From NCBI GenBank assembly GCA_963971225.1, contig OZ020270.1, positions 71,502,432 to 71,566,431 of the forward strand: a stretch of 64,000 bases of DNA. Direction: 5' to 3'. Below are positions 1-10,701 of the stretch, in pieces. This DNA comes from Melieria omissa. Its lineage: Eukaryota; Arthropoda; Insecta; Diptera; Ulidiidae. The translations under genes were made by a program, and so were the position numbers. Numbering within the stretch: position 1 is the stretch's first letter; the number at the start of each line of letters is the position of its first letter. Below the pieces are notes generated by a model. The model worked only from the letters and a program-made list of their open reading frames with translations, was not told where the DNA came from and made no database searches.

Positions 1-436
1 TACATATCATATAAAATTATGACGGCCTTTCACAGCCAAAGTAACTATATGTCTACCTATATCCTTTAAATATGTACAATTTTAAGACTATAACTAAAAA
101 ATTTTTATAAATTATTAATACACATATTCTACAAACATAATTTTTTTTAAACATTAGTACAATACCTGAGGTTGAAGGTTCCATATTAAAAAAATTAAGT
201 TTTGCAAGAATGATATTAAAAAAAGCACTTCAAATCACTGGCAAATGCGTAACGCGCTCTAAACACAACGGAGCAATGAACAAATATGCATTTTGCAAAG
301 CGCACTGTGACAATACCGTTCAATGTAGATCATTTATTTTTTCACCCAGTGATGCACAATTTTATCTACTTTTCCCCCATACCAAATATTATCAAGATAT
401 TTGAATTTCATTTTTTGAATTAATCGCCATTTTGGC
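1..436. other. AT-rich stretch, no gene seen
   Basis: This stretch is AT-rich, and its only open frame is short, without domain signature or coding character. I see no repeat ends or LTR here. If the gypsy relic that follows once had a 5' LTR and gag start, they are not recognisable. Confidence 0.5.
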
Positions 437-1050
437 CATCAAATACCCCACTGTGCGCCGATTGGGTCGAGTTCAAAAAAGAACTTTTGAATATTTTCGA
501 CCGACCCATGAGACAGCAGGAAATTTTCGAGCAGCTGCGAGCCCGTAAGTTGAAGAGGACCGAGACCACGTTGCAGTATTACGTCGACATGCGGCAAATC
601 GCGTCCCAGGGCGATATCCCCGACGAAGACATGATTTCGCTCATTGCGCAAGGTGCCAATGACCTCAACCTCTGGAGCAAATATCCGGGGCCTTCCTATG
701 ATGCCTAAAGCTACCGCCGGACGGGCTGTTGCCACTGAGACGACTCGCTGCTTTAATTGCCGACAATTTGGTCATTATGCAGATGAATGTACACGCCCCA
801 AACGACCGGAGCACGGATGCTTCAAATGTTTTGCCGAGGGGCATACTTATAAGGAGTGCCCCAAACGCGTCCGAATTGCTGCCGTAACGAATGCACCTGT
901 TGATGAAGCGATGATGACCGAAGGTGAAACTGGCGTAACTGCTTTGAATTCGGTAAGTGTAACTATACCTTGTGGAAGTGAATCGGTTTATTATGATAGA
1001 ATATGTACTCTTTTTGACACGGGAAGCCCCTTAGTTTTATCTGTAGGACC
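437..1050 (+). pseudogene. gag remnant with two CCHC zinc knuckles (relic 1)
   Basis: The part from about 437 to 690 reads as a gag capsid C-terminal segment (a helix with LQYYVDMRQIA and SLIAQG). A frame change near 690-705 then leads to two CX2CX4HX4C knuckles, CFNCRQFGHYADEC at about 750 and CFKCFAEGHTYKEC at about 820. These bind the element RNA during particle assembly in living relatives. Downstream, the same frame runs into the protease active-site motif DTGS near 1017. The N-terminal half of gag is missing, so this is a truncated, non-functional copy. Confidence 0.75.
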
Positions 1051-4000
1051 CTTGTGCCAGTTTTGGAGTCGACCGACTCACTACAGAACACCGAATTCGT
1101 TGGCCTTGGAGGTTATGAGATCAAAATCTATGGGAAACACGCTTGTCGAATTAAGTTCAATAATGTTTTGAAAACAATTAATCTTTTTGTAGTTCCTGAA
1201 AATGTATTGCCAACAAGAGTGTTACTTGGAAGAGATGCCTTAAGCGCCTTCAATATTCAGTTAACTTTGTATACTAACCGAAAACTCGGAAATAAAAGTG
1301 GATTTGAATATCTTACGTTCGATAGTTTAAACCGAATCCATTGTGTACTTAATGAAATTGTTAAAACCTCTTCACTTCCATTGGGTTTTGACTTGAAGCA
1401 TGCAGCGAAACAAGAAGATCAAAATGAAATAATGAAATCTGCCGGTTGTGGTGACACAGTTAAAGAGTTCTCCGAATGGTGCGCAGCTTTGAGCCTCGAT
1501 GATAAAAATTTTGGCACTGACTTCGGGCCTGAATGGGATTGTCGGCTTAATGAGTTGATTTCTAGCCACTATCTTTCACCGCAACAGCAAGGGCTGTCTA
1601 CTGGAAAGTATGCTATGAGTATTCACTTAACTGATCAAACCCCTTTCCATTGTCTACCTAGGCATTTGTCATATAAGGAACGTGACTCGGTTGGGAAAAT
1701 AATTGGTGACTTGTTAGACCGTGGCATTATAAGACCGAGCAAGTCGCCTTATGCATCTCCTATTGTTCTTGTCAAAAAGAAAACCGGTGAATACAGAATG
1801 TGCGTCGATTACCGAGCCTTGAATAAATTAACCATACGTGATAATTTTCCCCTGCCCTTGATAGAAGACTGTTTGGAATACCTAGAGGGGAAGACCTGTT
1901 TTTCTATAATGGATCTGAAAGATGGATTTCATCAGATCTGTGTAAGTGAAGAGTCGATTAAATATACCTCCTTTGTTACTCCTCATGGTCAATATGAATA
2001 TACACGAATGCCCTTTGGTATAAAAAATGGCCCCGCCGAATTTCAAAGATTCATCTCTACGATTTTCCGTGACTTAATCCTAGCTGGGAAGATGACTATC
2101 TATCTGGATGATATTCTGGTTGCAACCCGTACGATGGGGGAACATTTGGAAATCCTTAAAGTGGTTTTCGAACGACTGGTGTCATATCAACTTGAACTAA
2201 AGTTAATCAAATGTCTGTTTATGCAGTCGCAAATTGATTACCTCGGATATTCCGTTAGCGCCGCTGGTATTCGTCCAAACGATACGCATATTAAAGTACT
2301 TGAGCGATACCCTTTTCCCACTACCTTGAAAGAAGTACATGCCTGTATTGGGTTGTTCTCCTATTTCCGCCGTTTTGTTCCTTCGTTTGCGCGTATTGCA
2401 GCCCCTCTCACCGGATTACTGAAGAAAGAAAAGGATTTTGAGATTACGAATGAAGCGAAGAATGCTTTCTTAGCTTTGCGGAACGCGCTGTCAAAACCAC
2501 CCGTACTATGTATTTATGGCCGCGACCGAGAAACTGAATTGCACACTGATGCTAGCTCCAGCGGTTTTGGTGCTGTATTACTTCAGCGTCAAGCTGACGG
2601 GAAGTTCCACCCTGTGTCATATTATTCTCGAAAGGCAACCGCGGCTGAGTCACGGTACCATAGTTTCGAGTTGGAAACTCTGGCGATAATTTATGCGTTA
2701 CGGCGTTTCCGTATCTATTTGGATAATCAACCCTTTCGAATCGTCACCGATTGCAACTCTTTAACCCAAACATTGACTAAAAAGTCCGTGAATCCCAGGA
2801 TTGCCCGTTGGGCTTTAGAGCTGGAAAACTATAACTACACTATTGTTCACCGAAGGGGAACTTCCATGGGCCATGTTGATGCGCTGAGCCGTCAGACATA
2901 TCATCTCCCTGAGCCCGCTGACAACCTTTGTATCCCGTCTCCCTCATCTGATCCTGTAATATGCGAAACCTGTACTGAAACCATTGCCGTTGTCGGTGTT
3001 AGCCCTGATGATGTCGATCTTCAGATTCAAGCCGAACAGTCCAGGGATCCAGTTATTGTAGCATTGAGAAACCGCTTGCAGGAGGGACCCGTTCAGCTCT
3101 ATGACCTTGTAAATGGCCTTGTTTATCGCAGTCATGACGATAAATGGTGTTTGTATGTACCTGAAGCCCTTGAAGACAATTTAATTCGAATGATACATGA
3201 GAAATTAAGTCACTTAAGTGTGGACAAATGCCTTGACTCCCTACGGAAAACATATTGGTTTCCCTCTATGCGGTCTAAGATCGAATATTACATTCGAAAT
3301 TGTTTGTATTGTATCTTGCATTCCGTCCCTAAGAAGGCTTCCGAACGAATCCTCCATAGTATTCCTAAAGCGGCTGTACCTTTCGACACTATCCATGTTG
3401 ACCATCTAGGACCGTTGCCTAACGTTATCTCTAAGAGAAAATACCTTCTTGTTGTAATTGATGCATACACCAAATACACAAAACTCTACCCTGCGAATAC
3501 AACCAGCACGAAGGAATTGTGTGTTTGCCTCGACAAGTACTTCGAATCCTATAGTAGACCACGAAGACTAATTTCTGACCGTGGATCTTGTTTTACCTCC
3601 TTCGATTTCTCGGTTTTCCTTTCTGAGCGAAATATAGAACATATTAAAGTAGCAACCGCTTCTCCGCAAGCTAACGGGCAGGTGGAGAGAGTAAATAGAG
3701 TTTGTCCCCTATGTTTGGGAAGTTATCTGAGCCGCTGCATCAATCTAATTGGTACAAGATGATTCCACGTGTTGAATACGCTTTAAATAATTCCGTACAC
3801 AGTTCAACTCGACAACCCCCAAGCGTCTTGTTATTTGTTATTTGGCGGGGCCCATTGGTGGACGAGCTGACCGAATATTTGGAGGATAATTCACCTGACC
3901 CGCCTCGTGCCTCCTTGCCTGAAATACGCCAAAAGGCTAGCGAAGCAATTCAATTGTCCCAAGCCCGTAACGAACGGATTAACAAGATAAAAAATCCTCA

Positions 4001-4208
4001 ACCCTTTGTTTTTAAGGAGGGAGACTATGTTGCGATAAGGAATGTCGATACTACTGTAGGGTCTAATAAAAAGTTATTGCCAAAATATCGAGGACCATAT
4101 AAAATTAGCCGCATTTTCCCGAACGACCGTTACGAAGTAACGGATATTGAGACTTGTCAGTTAACTCAACTGCCATATCGGGGAATTCTTGAATGCTGCT
4201 CGCATTAA
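1008..4208 (+). pseudogene. pol polyprotein remnant: protease, RT, RNase H, integrase (relic 1)
   Basis: The aspartic protease motif DTGS (about 1017) lies in one frame, and the second protease half with LLGRDA (about 1228) in another, so a one-base change near 1050 splits the protease. From 1054 a 902-codon open frame carries RT (catalytic YLDD at 2101), RNase H (TDASSSGFG near 2545) and integrase with its H-H-C-C finger (about 3196-3312), the first core Asp near 3396, SDRG near 3577 and the NGQVERV glutamate near 3680. A second one-base loss near 3700 moves the integrase C-terminus (3702-4208) into another frame. RT itself looks intact. No envelope gene follows. Confidence 0.9.
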
Positions 4209-5201
4209 GCCATGGATACACATTCGAGATAGAACAATTGCTGCATGCTCCTGGTCTAGTTACACTGCGATCGAGGCCGATCTATAGTCAGGCCGGCCGA
4301 ATGTAATGCCAGAGCTGTGATCTGGTTTGGCACCACTGAAGTCGGAATGCATCCCTGGGCTTCGGTGGTGGTGTGGGTGAAATTAGGCAACAGGGCAGAT
4401 GTGTGGCAACGGCGGAGATCGGCGGCGGAATAGGTTGGAGCGAGAGAAAATAGCATAAGAGCGGAATCTTGTAAATTAAATTAAACAAATAAAAAATCAA
4501 GTTTAAACTATTATTAAATGTTTGAGCATCCAACGACTAAAATTATTGATATATTTACGAAACTAATAAAAATTGCAATCCATTTTGTATATTTTAGGAA
4601 ATATTTTAATTTGTTTACTTTTCAATTCATTCCGAAGAGAGTGGCAACATTTTTTGCGTTTTCCGTAAACATAAACTTAGAAACCAAAACGAAACAGATT
4701 TCTAAGTTTACGGTTAAGTTCTAAGTTTATGTTCTATGTCTCGGGTAACCAGTTGTACAGCTTTCGGGTATGCCAGGTCGTGCTAGCTGACAAGTAAAAC
4801 TAAGTTATGTCATGAGTAACTGGCCCTTGAGTTTGAGGTACAGATGTATAGAGCGCGGACCGCTCTATACCTGGTTAATGGGCTGTAGGAGCTATAATAT
4901 TGGGAATTTCCGCATGAAAAGTTCACTCTTACATTCGTAAGATACTACACTTTCGAAATATCGAAAAAACAAAAAATCGATTTTTTGAAATTTCTAGACC
5001 ACCGGGTCCCCTTAAAACATGGAAACATAATAACATAAAAAAAATTGTGCTTTGCACTGAGATACCATTTCATCACATTACAAAAATCAGTACAAAAATT
5101 ACACTAAGACTAATTATTTATGGTCATACTACTCAGTGTATGAAATTTTCTTAAAGTGCTGTTCTTTACATTGAAAATTTACAGGTGATATCTTCGTCTT
5201 C
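4209..5201. other. No gene seen; possible decayed 3' end of the gypsy relic
   Basis: 4210-4480 is richer in G and C than its surroundings and may be the decayed 3' part of the upstream retroelement, but no LTR can be shown. The rest is AT-rich with a small inverted repeat around 4672-4735 (the words aacttagaa and ttctaagtt). Nothing coding is supported. Confidence 0.5.
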
Positions 5202-5204
5202 TAA

Positions 5205-5232
5205 AGGCTGCGGCCCATAGAATCCGTTGCGT
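5205..5232. repeat. Left terminal inverted repeat of the Harbinger element
   Basis: 28 bp starting AGGCTGCGGCCCATAG, an exact inverse match of 7901-7928. It is preceded by the TAA target copy at 5202-5204. Confidence 0.93.
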
Positions 5233-5373
5233 CAACGTGTTCAACTGACAGCGACGGAATGACGGAGAGACTCGACCCAATGAATGCGTTGTCAACGGAT
5301 AAAAAATATATTCTGTGTGTCAAAAACAAAAATTGTGTGATTTTTTTGAGCTTTGGCAAACATTTGTAAAAAG

Positions 5374-6726
5374 ATGGAAATTGACGACGCCCTTGAGTTG
5401 GTCGTAATGGTTTTATTGCTGCATGAAGCGTATGATCAGCTAAAAATCATAACAAATAAACGAAGATTTTGGGTACGGCCGTTGTACCGAAATCGCGACA
5501 CACGCGGATTTTTTGCCTCCAGCTTTGAGGAGATGTATAATAACGATGACGAACAATTTAAAAAGACTGTGCGACTTAGCAAAGATAATTTTAATTTGCT
5601 GTTCAATTTGGTTAAAGATGGTTTTATAAAGCATTCCAACAGGCCATCAATTTCACCGAAATGCCGACTTTTTCTAACTCTTGCGTAAGTCCTTTATAGA
5701 TTATTGCTTTACAATGTTGTTTAAACAAATATTTTTAAAGGTACTTGGCTCACGGGGGAAGTAAACAAATGTTCTCTTCATCTTTCAAAATGGGACTCAC
5801 AACAGTGAAACGAATCATAGGAGAGACTTGTGATGTGCTTTGGGACACCCTTGGTTCTACATATTTGTCTATTCCAAACAGCAACAAATGGAGTAGAATT
5901 GCGCACGACTTCAACAGCATGTGGAATTTTCCAAACTGTGTTGGTGCCATTGACGGCAAACACATTAGCATAACTTGTCCAGCCAATTCGGGTTCGCAAT
6001 TTTATAATTATAAAGGAAATTATTCTATTGTTCTGCTAGCAGTATGTGATGCCAATTACACATTCACCTGCATTGACATTGGAGCTTATGGCTCACAAAG
6101 TGACGGTGGAGTCTTGTGGAATTCGGGTTTCGGACAGCGCTTATTGAATGGACAATTGGGACTGCCGGCAAATGATGCACTACCAGACAGCAATGTGAAA
6201 TTCCCTTATTTTTTGGTTGGTGATGCAGCGTTTCCATTAAAACCGTATTTAATGCGACCCTATCCAGGTTTGTGCAAACCCATAAATAGCTGATCTCAGA
6301 TTTCTCAAACGTTTTCTATTTCATTTAGGATCCAACTTCTCACCTGCACGCGAATTATTCAACAAGCGATTATCACGGGCTCGTCGTGTAATAGAAAATG
6401 CTTTCGGCATTTTAGCTGCTCGCTGGAGGATTTTGCTTTCGCCTTTAGAAATGAGCCCATCATCTGCCGAAAGAGTTGTGAAAGCTACGGTTTTTCTACA
6501 CAATTTTGCAAAAATGCACGATGGTAGTTATTGCCCGGCAGAATACGTGGACCAATACCAAGGTGACAACCTCATAAAAGGTTTGTGGCATCAAGAAGTC
6601 TCTACTCCTTTACAAAGATACAGGCCTATTGCATCAAACAATGCATCGAAAAGTGCATTTAACTTAAGTGATCAGCTGATGAATTATGTCCAAACCCATC
6701 CAATTTATTCAGCTACAAACAAATAA
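5374..6726 (+). CDS. Harbinger transposase (DDE_Tnp_4 type), three exons, intact
   Basis: Proposed exons are 5374-5684, 5741-6267 and 6329-6726. Both introns have GT..AG ends (GTAAGT donor at 5685; acceptors AG at 5739-5740 and 6327-6328) and keep the frame, giving about 411 residues. The start is the first ATG of the frame, giving MEIDD. The catalytic triad of this nuclease family is visible: Asp in GAIDGKH (near 5953), Asp in VGDAAFPLKPYLM (near 6231) and Glu in RRVIENAFGILAARWR (near 6395). It cuts and joins the element ends and in known systems needs the partner protein encoded convergently at 6858-7639. Length and order match the family, and no break is seen. Confidence 0.92.
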
Positions 6727-6857
6727 CACAATATATTTTACATTGAACAAAAGAGTGGTTTTATTCAGCCTTTTAATTATATAAAAACGAAAAATGAGAT
6801 CGAAGCGAAATCTAACAGAGATCTGATAAAACTGTAAAAACTACCAAAAGGAGCACA

Positions 6858-7639
6858 TTACTCTGGGCATACCATATTAAGGATGCGTATCTTCAGTCTG
6901 TCTTGCTCCTCCTCAGAATGTTTGTGTAGGTAGCCATCCAATACCTTCAAAAACTCCTCATTGCGGCTTTTGGTAGAAGCCTGCTTCCTATCTTCAATGT
7001 GCTGGCTTACAGCACCACACAGGAGAGTGAACTGCTCACTAGCGTCATCCTTCTCTCTTTGACGTTTTCTGCCTTTGTGTGTGCTGCTTGCGCTAGTGGG
7101 AGTTACTTCTCCACCATTTCCACCGTCGACAAATGGGCTTGAAGTTGAAGCAGATTCCTCTTCGATCGAGAAACTGATCTCTGTGCTCTCCTCTTCTGAC
7201 CATTGCAGATTTGATAACGTTCTGCCGTAAAAATTACAAATTGTTATTAAAAAAAATTACACTATTTAAGAAATCCTTACCTTCGGGGTGCAACGTGTCG
7301 TTGTAAAAAGGACATAGCCTCAAAAAATTTCCAACTGGATCTCTGCGACTCCAGTCCACTTCCCGACTTCGGCTTCATTGTGGCTTCTTTCACGAACCGG
7401 TCACGGAGAGACCTCCACCGACTCTGGCATTGTTCTACTGTAAATATGTAATTAATAGAATAATAAATACAATGATGTAAAAAATAAATAAATCTACAGC
7501 ACTTACCTGTTGCGCCAGCAGCAACCGCCACGGAAAGCCAAGCTTTTTCTTTCGCAATCTTGTTTCTATACACTTGAGCTGCCTTGTCAAAAAGGCAGAC
7601 ATGCTGCTGCACCGCTTCTATCAAGTTTTCTTCAAACAT
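6858..7639 (-). CDS. Harbinger accessory MADF/Myb-like DNA-binding protein, three exons
   Basis: Read on the minus strand, the exons are 7639-7507, 7437-7281 and 7221-6858, with GT..AG introns and a continuous frame of 217 residues. The N-terminal part (MFEENLIEAVQQH, then KAWLSVAV and QCQSRWRSLRDRF) is a MADF domain. The middle is acidic and serine-rich. The end has a basic patch (KGRKRQREK) and a helical region ending in ILNMVCPE. In PIF/Harbinger elements this second protein binds the ends and brings the transposase into the nucleus. I chose the ATG at 7637-7639 because the MADF domain begins there; an in-frame start up to 27 bp upstream is possible. Its stop faces the transposase stop. 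Confidence 0.88.
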
Positions 7640-7900
7640 TTCGGCAAAAATTTTAAATAAAAGCAAAAATTTAAAATAAACCCAATTTCTGCTTCGAACG
7701 AATACAATTTAAATGACAGAAAACAGAAAAGAGAAACAGAAAACATTTAACCGTTATTTGTCAAAGTATTCACCGTACGGCAAAAGTTGAAAGTTGCTCA
7801 ACTTTGTGCGTTACGTCAACGTATCCGTTGCGTATGGGTCACACCACATACAATTTCATACATTCAACTTGGCTGTCAGTTGAATACTTCGCTCTCACGT

Positions 7901-7928
7901 ACGCAACGGATTCTATGGGCCGCAGCCT
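7901..7928. repeat. Right terminal inverted repeat of the Harbinger element
   Basis: Exact reverse complement of 5205-5232, followed by TAA at 7929-7931. Just inside both ends the word CAACTGACAGC recurs as a further subterminal inverted repeat. Confidence 0.93.
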
Positions 7929-7931
7929 TAA

Positions 7932-8267
7932 GTAAGAGCGAATTATACAAATTGAAGTCAAATTGTCATGGCTTGATGTGTTCCTTTTTTGTTCGAAAAT
8001 ATTCTTTCAGAGTCTGCATTAGAATGTGGTAGTGCCGAAACATATTTGGCCAACTTTGACAAATTGGGAAACAACATTTGATCGTTAAAATTTTTAGTTT
8101 GACTAATTTGACTTCAAAATTTTCCATAACCAGGGTTGTTTGAAAATTCCCTACATTTAGTGAATTTTAAAAAATCTGTCCTTTTTTCCCTACGCACACA
8201 GTTTTCGCTAAAATTCCCTACATGTAGGGAATTTTCCTATTTGTTAACATCACTGGTCGGGCAGCGT
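7932..8267. other. No gene; possible short MITE near 8131-8257
   Basis: This is AT-rich DNA without coding signal. Around 8131-8257 two inverted segments meet (ending CCAGGGTTGTTTGAAAATTCCCTAC and ACATGTAGGGAATTTTCC), which may be a MITE of about 125 bp, but no target duplication supports it. Confidence 0.35.
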
Positions 8268-8275
8268 CACTTGAC

Positions 8276-9021
8276 TAGTGATGGAACGATTAATCATTTA
8301 ATATACAATAATAGATTTTTTTCTTTCAATTCACGATTTAATTGTATCGAAAAATGGGTTTCGATTAATCGAAACGTTAATCGATTAGATGCTAAAATAA
8401 TCGAAAGATAAAGTATTACTACATTTTTTCGCGCAAAATAAAAGATTGAGACGGACACTTTGATGCGATGTTGAATTTGATTTATGGGCCCACCACAAGT
8501 CGCTGGTTCACAAACTTCACAAGAAAGACAACAATCTAACCCAAATTCAGGACGAACTTAGCTTTTTTTTGAATGCTCCCGTTTTGAAACTGATGCGCAA
8601 CGTCATCAATGCCTGGGAAGAAATGCGAACGGTGTACCCTAAGCTTTATAAAATAACTCGTCCGTACTATTATCTTTTAAGAACTTCGGTACCAGCAGAG
8701 CACCTCTTTTCAAAGGCAGGTGCAACTGCCACTGAAAAGAGAAACAGGTTCACGCGTCTCGCCAAAACAATTATTTCGAAATTCTGCAATGAACAAATAA
8801 AATACAAATATATATTTTGTCCTCGTTGTTATTGTTTTTATAAGGCAATTGATAAAAATTTACATATTAACATACTTGAAAATTACACGGTTAAGTTAAA
8901 ATATTAAAAAAGTCATTCGATTATTTGCCATTTCTTTCGATTAATTGCAATTAATAATCGCTCTGTTTCAATTAATCATATGATTCATTAATCGATTAGT
9001 GAATTTTTTTTCCCATCACTA
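8276..9021 (+). mobile_element. Deleted hAT transposon in the CENP-C-like leader
   Basis: The ends are inverted (TAGTGATGG at the left, CCATCACTA at the right). They are flanked by 8-bp copies CACTTGAC (8268-8275) and CACATGAC (9022-9029), which differ at one base. The paralogous stretch at 18356-18400 lacks the element and reads straight through the target (CCCTTGAC), so the empty site is visible within the window. At 746 bp it keeps only a fragment of the transposase and cannot move by itself. A sister copy is at 17012-17734. Confidence 0.9.
8569..8800 (+). pseudogene. hAT transposase C-terminal dimerisation fragment
   Basis: About 75 codons match the conserved C-terminal hAT dimerisation region: a tryptophan helix (NAWEEMR), then TSVPAEHLFSKAG and ATEKRNRFT. 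Catalytic residues and the zinc-finger BED domain are absent because the element is internally deleted. The same block is only partly kept, in reverse orientation, in the copy at 17012-17734. Confidence 0.85.
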
Positions 9022-9164
9022 CACATGACTGCGTCATCGCAAACATTGCATTCGGAAGTCGATTGAAATAAGCTACTGAAGTGTTGGTGCTGTGACCAGT
9101 GAAAGATATAAATAGTGCGCGGGTTTTATCATAAAGTTGGTGTATTAATTGATGATTAGCTTAG

Positions 9165-10465
9165 GTGCAGAATAGCGTACCCTCGTGAAAAAAATTAATA
9201 AGTATGCTTATACAAAGAAGTTTCGCTCCTGAGTCTAACAAACTAAAAATTTTGCCTGGGAAATGCCTACAAAAGGCGTGGCACGGGGTCAAAGTTCAAA
9301 ACTTTTATCAAAATAACTCATTCAATTTTCAATCGATTTATATGATATGGGTATCAAACGAAAGGTCTTTTTCATACCTTTATTTTGGTGTACCACATTA
9401 TATACTTTATATGTACGAGTAAAAAATTATAAGCAAAAACTTTTTTTATATTAAATTTACAAAACCCGATTTTTTTCTCGAAAAAAACCAAATAAAGATA
9501 TAATAAATTTGTTACCATATATTCTCTACGGAATTCTCTTTACAATGAAATATAGAACACTTGAACTTTTTTTGTTTTTGTTTTATATTTAAATTTATAT
9601 TGAGTTAAAAGAATCTGCCTGCAAGGGGATTCTACGGTTTCCGTGGCGCCGCCATTTGTTTATGATCTTTTTTGACCGAAAATAAATCGAAAATGATGAA
9701 TAAAATTTTTCGATATCTCGCTTCGTTTTCGAGATATCGAGGTTCAAAGTTTTTATATTTCCATATTGTGCACACCTGACTGTTGCCTGATGTGGTGGTG
9801 ACTCCCATGAGGGTTATTTTTTTAGCGCCCGGCCGAAGGCCGGCCACCTGGGAAAATCTTATTGCCAAAAAAACTATGGCTTGGTACTATGGATTTGAAC
9901 AAAAAATACTGTGCGCACCTGACTGTTGCCTGATGTGGTGGTGACTCCCATGATGGTTATTTGGATGGAAGGCCGGCCACACAAAAGGTACTTGAAGGCA
10001 GAAATTCTTTGCTTAGGCGCGATATTTAATTAAAACACGCATTGAAAAAAAACAAAACTGTATGTTTTTATATTTCATTGAAAAGATAATTCTACACGCT
10101 ATAATATAGTGTACATTTTTTTGTATCTTAATAACGAGATTTTTCGAGAAAAAAATCGGGTTTTGTAAATTTTATAAAAAAAAAATAATTTTTTGCTTAT
10201 AATTTTTTACTCGTACATATAAAGTATATAATGTCGTACACCAAAATGAAGGTATGAAAAAGACCTTTCGTTTAATACCCATATTGAATAAATCGATATA
10301 AAATTGACTGAGTTTTTATGATAAAAGTTTTGAACTTTGACACCGTGCCACGACTTTCGTAGGCGTTTCCCAGGAAAAATTTTTAGTTTGTTACATTCAC
10401 AAAACCAAGCTCTAAACAGCCAAATTTTTTATTTTATTTTTTCAGGAGGGTACGCTATTCTGCAC
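9165..10465. mobile_element. Foldback-like element with long (about 300 bp) terminal inverted repeats
   Basis: The outer ends match as GTGCAGAATAGCGTACCCTC and its inverse. The inverted match continues, imperfectly, from about 9165-9500 to 10130-10465. The loop holds a direct repeat of about 45 bp (CTGACTGTTGCCTGATGTGG at about 9777 and 9918) next to GGCCGGCC words. There is no coding sequence. No clear target duplication was found. A related element lies at 61430-63345. It separates the shared leader of CENP-C-like copy 1 from its C-terminal exons. Confidence 0.8.
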
Positions 10466-10701
10466 TTGTTCCGAAGGACTCTTATATCCGTTCATACGAG
10501 GAGTGGTATACAATTTTGTGGGGGTGTAGGGGGGTCTCCCATATATCCCCGTTGAAAGGAAAACTGTCGGAAGTACAAATAGGGCTTCAGATTCAGTGAA
10601 ATATTTACAGTATTTCTGTATTTAAACTCCTTTTGTGTGAGAGGGTTACTTCAAACATCCTATTTACTAATTATTACTACCTGTTGCCTGTGCCGTTACA
10701 G

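Larger units (their letters stand above)
437..4230 (+). mobile_element. Ty3/gypsy LTR retrotransposon relic without recognisable LTRs
   Basis: Gag, protease, RT, RNase H and integrase follow each other on the plus strand in gypsy order. The first recognisable gag codons are near 437-490, and the last integrase codons end at the stop at 4206-4208. I found no direct repeats flanking the region, so both LTRs seem lost or decayed. Three frame changes (about 690, 1050 and 3700) show it is dead. It is unrelated at sequence level to the LTR elements at 12.6, 20.3 and 51.5 kb. The gag style recalls the mdg3/blastopia group, but I cannot assign a clade. Confidence 0.85.
5205..7928. mobile_element. PIF/Harbinger DNA transposon, apparently complete
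   Basis: The 2724-bp element has perfect 28-bp terminal inverted repeats beginning AGGCTGCGGCCC. It is flanked by the trinucleotide TAA at 5202-5204 and 7929-7931, the target size and sequence typical of PIF/Harbinger. Inside are the two genes expected of this superfamily: a DDE transposase on the plus strand and a MADF/Myb-type DNA-binding protein on the minus strand. They are arranged convergently with their stops about 130 bp apart. No stop or frameshift is visible in the spliced readings. It is the best preserved transposon of the window and may be recent or active. Confidence 0.93.
8258..9160 (+). other. 5' leader of CENP-C-like copy 1, interrupted by hAT
   Basis: 8258-8275 plus 9030-9160 aligns almost base for base with 18356-18508 (about five differences in some 150 bp). 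It precedes exons in both copies, so it is likely the promoter/5' UTR region of one duplicated gene. The match stops right where the foldback element starts in copy 1. Confidence 0.75.

Noticed and set aside
210..404. A short open frame of 64 codons
   Set aside because: No domain, no coding character and no neighbours to support it; expected by chance in AT-rich DNA.
7637..7666. An upstream start for the MADF protein
   Set aside because: The frame is open, but the added residues are hydrophobic and lie outside the MADF domain; the ATG at 7637-7639 is preferred.
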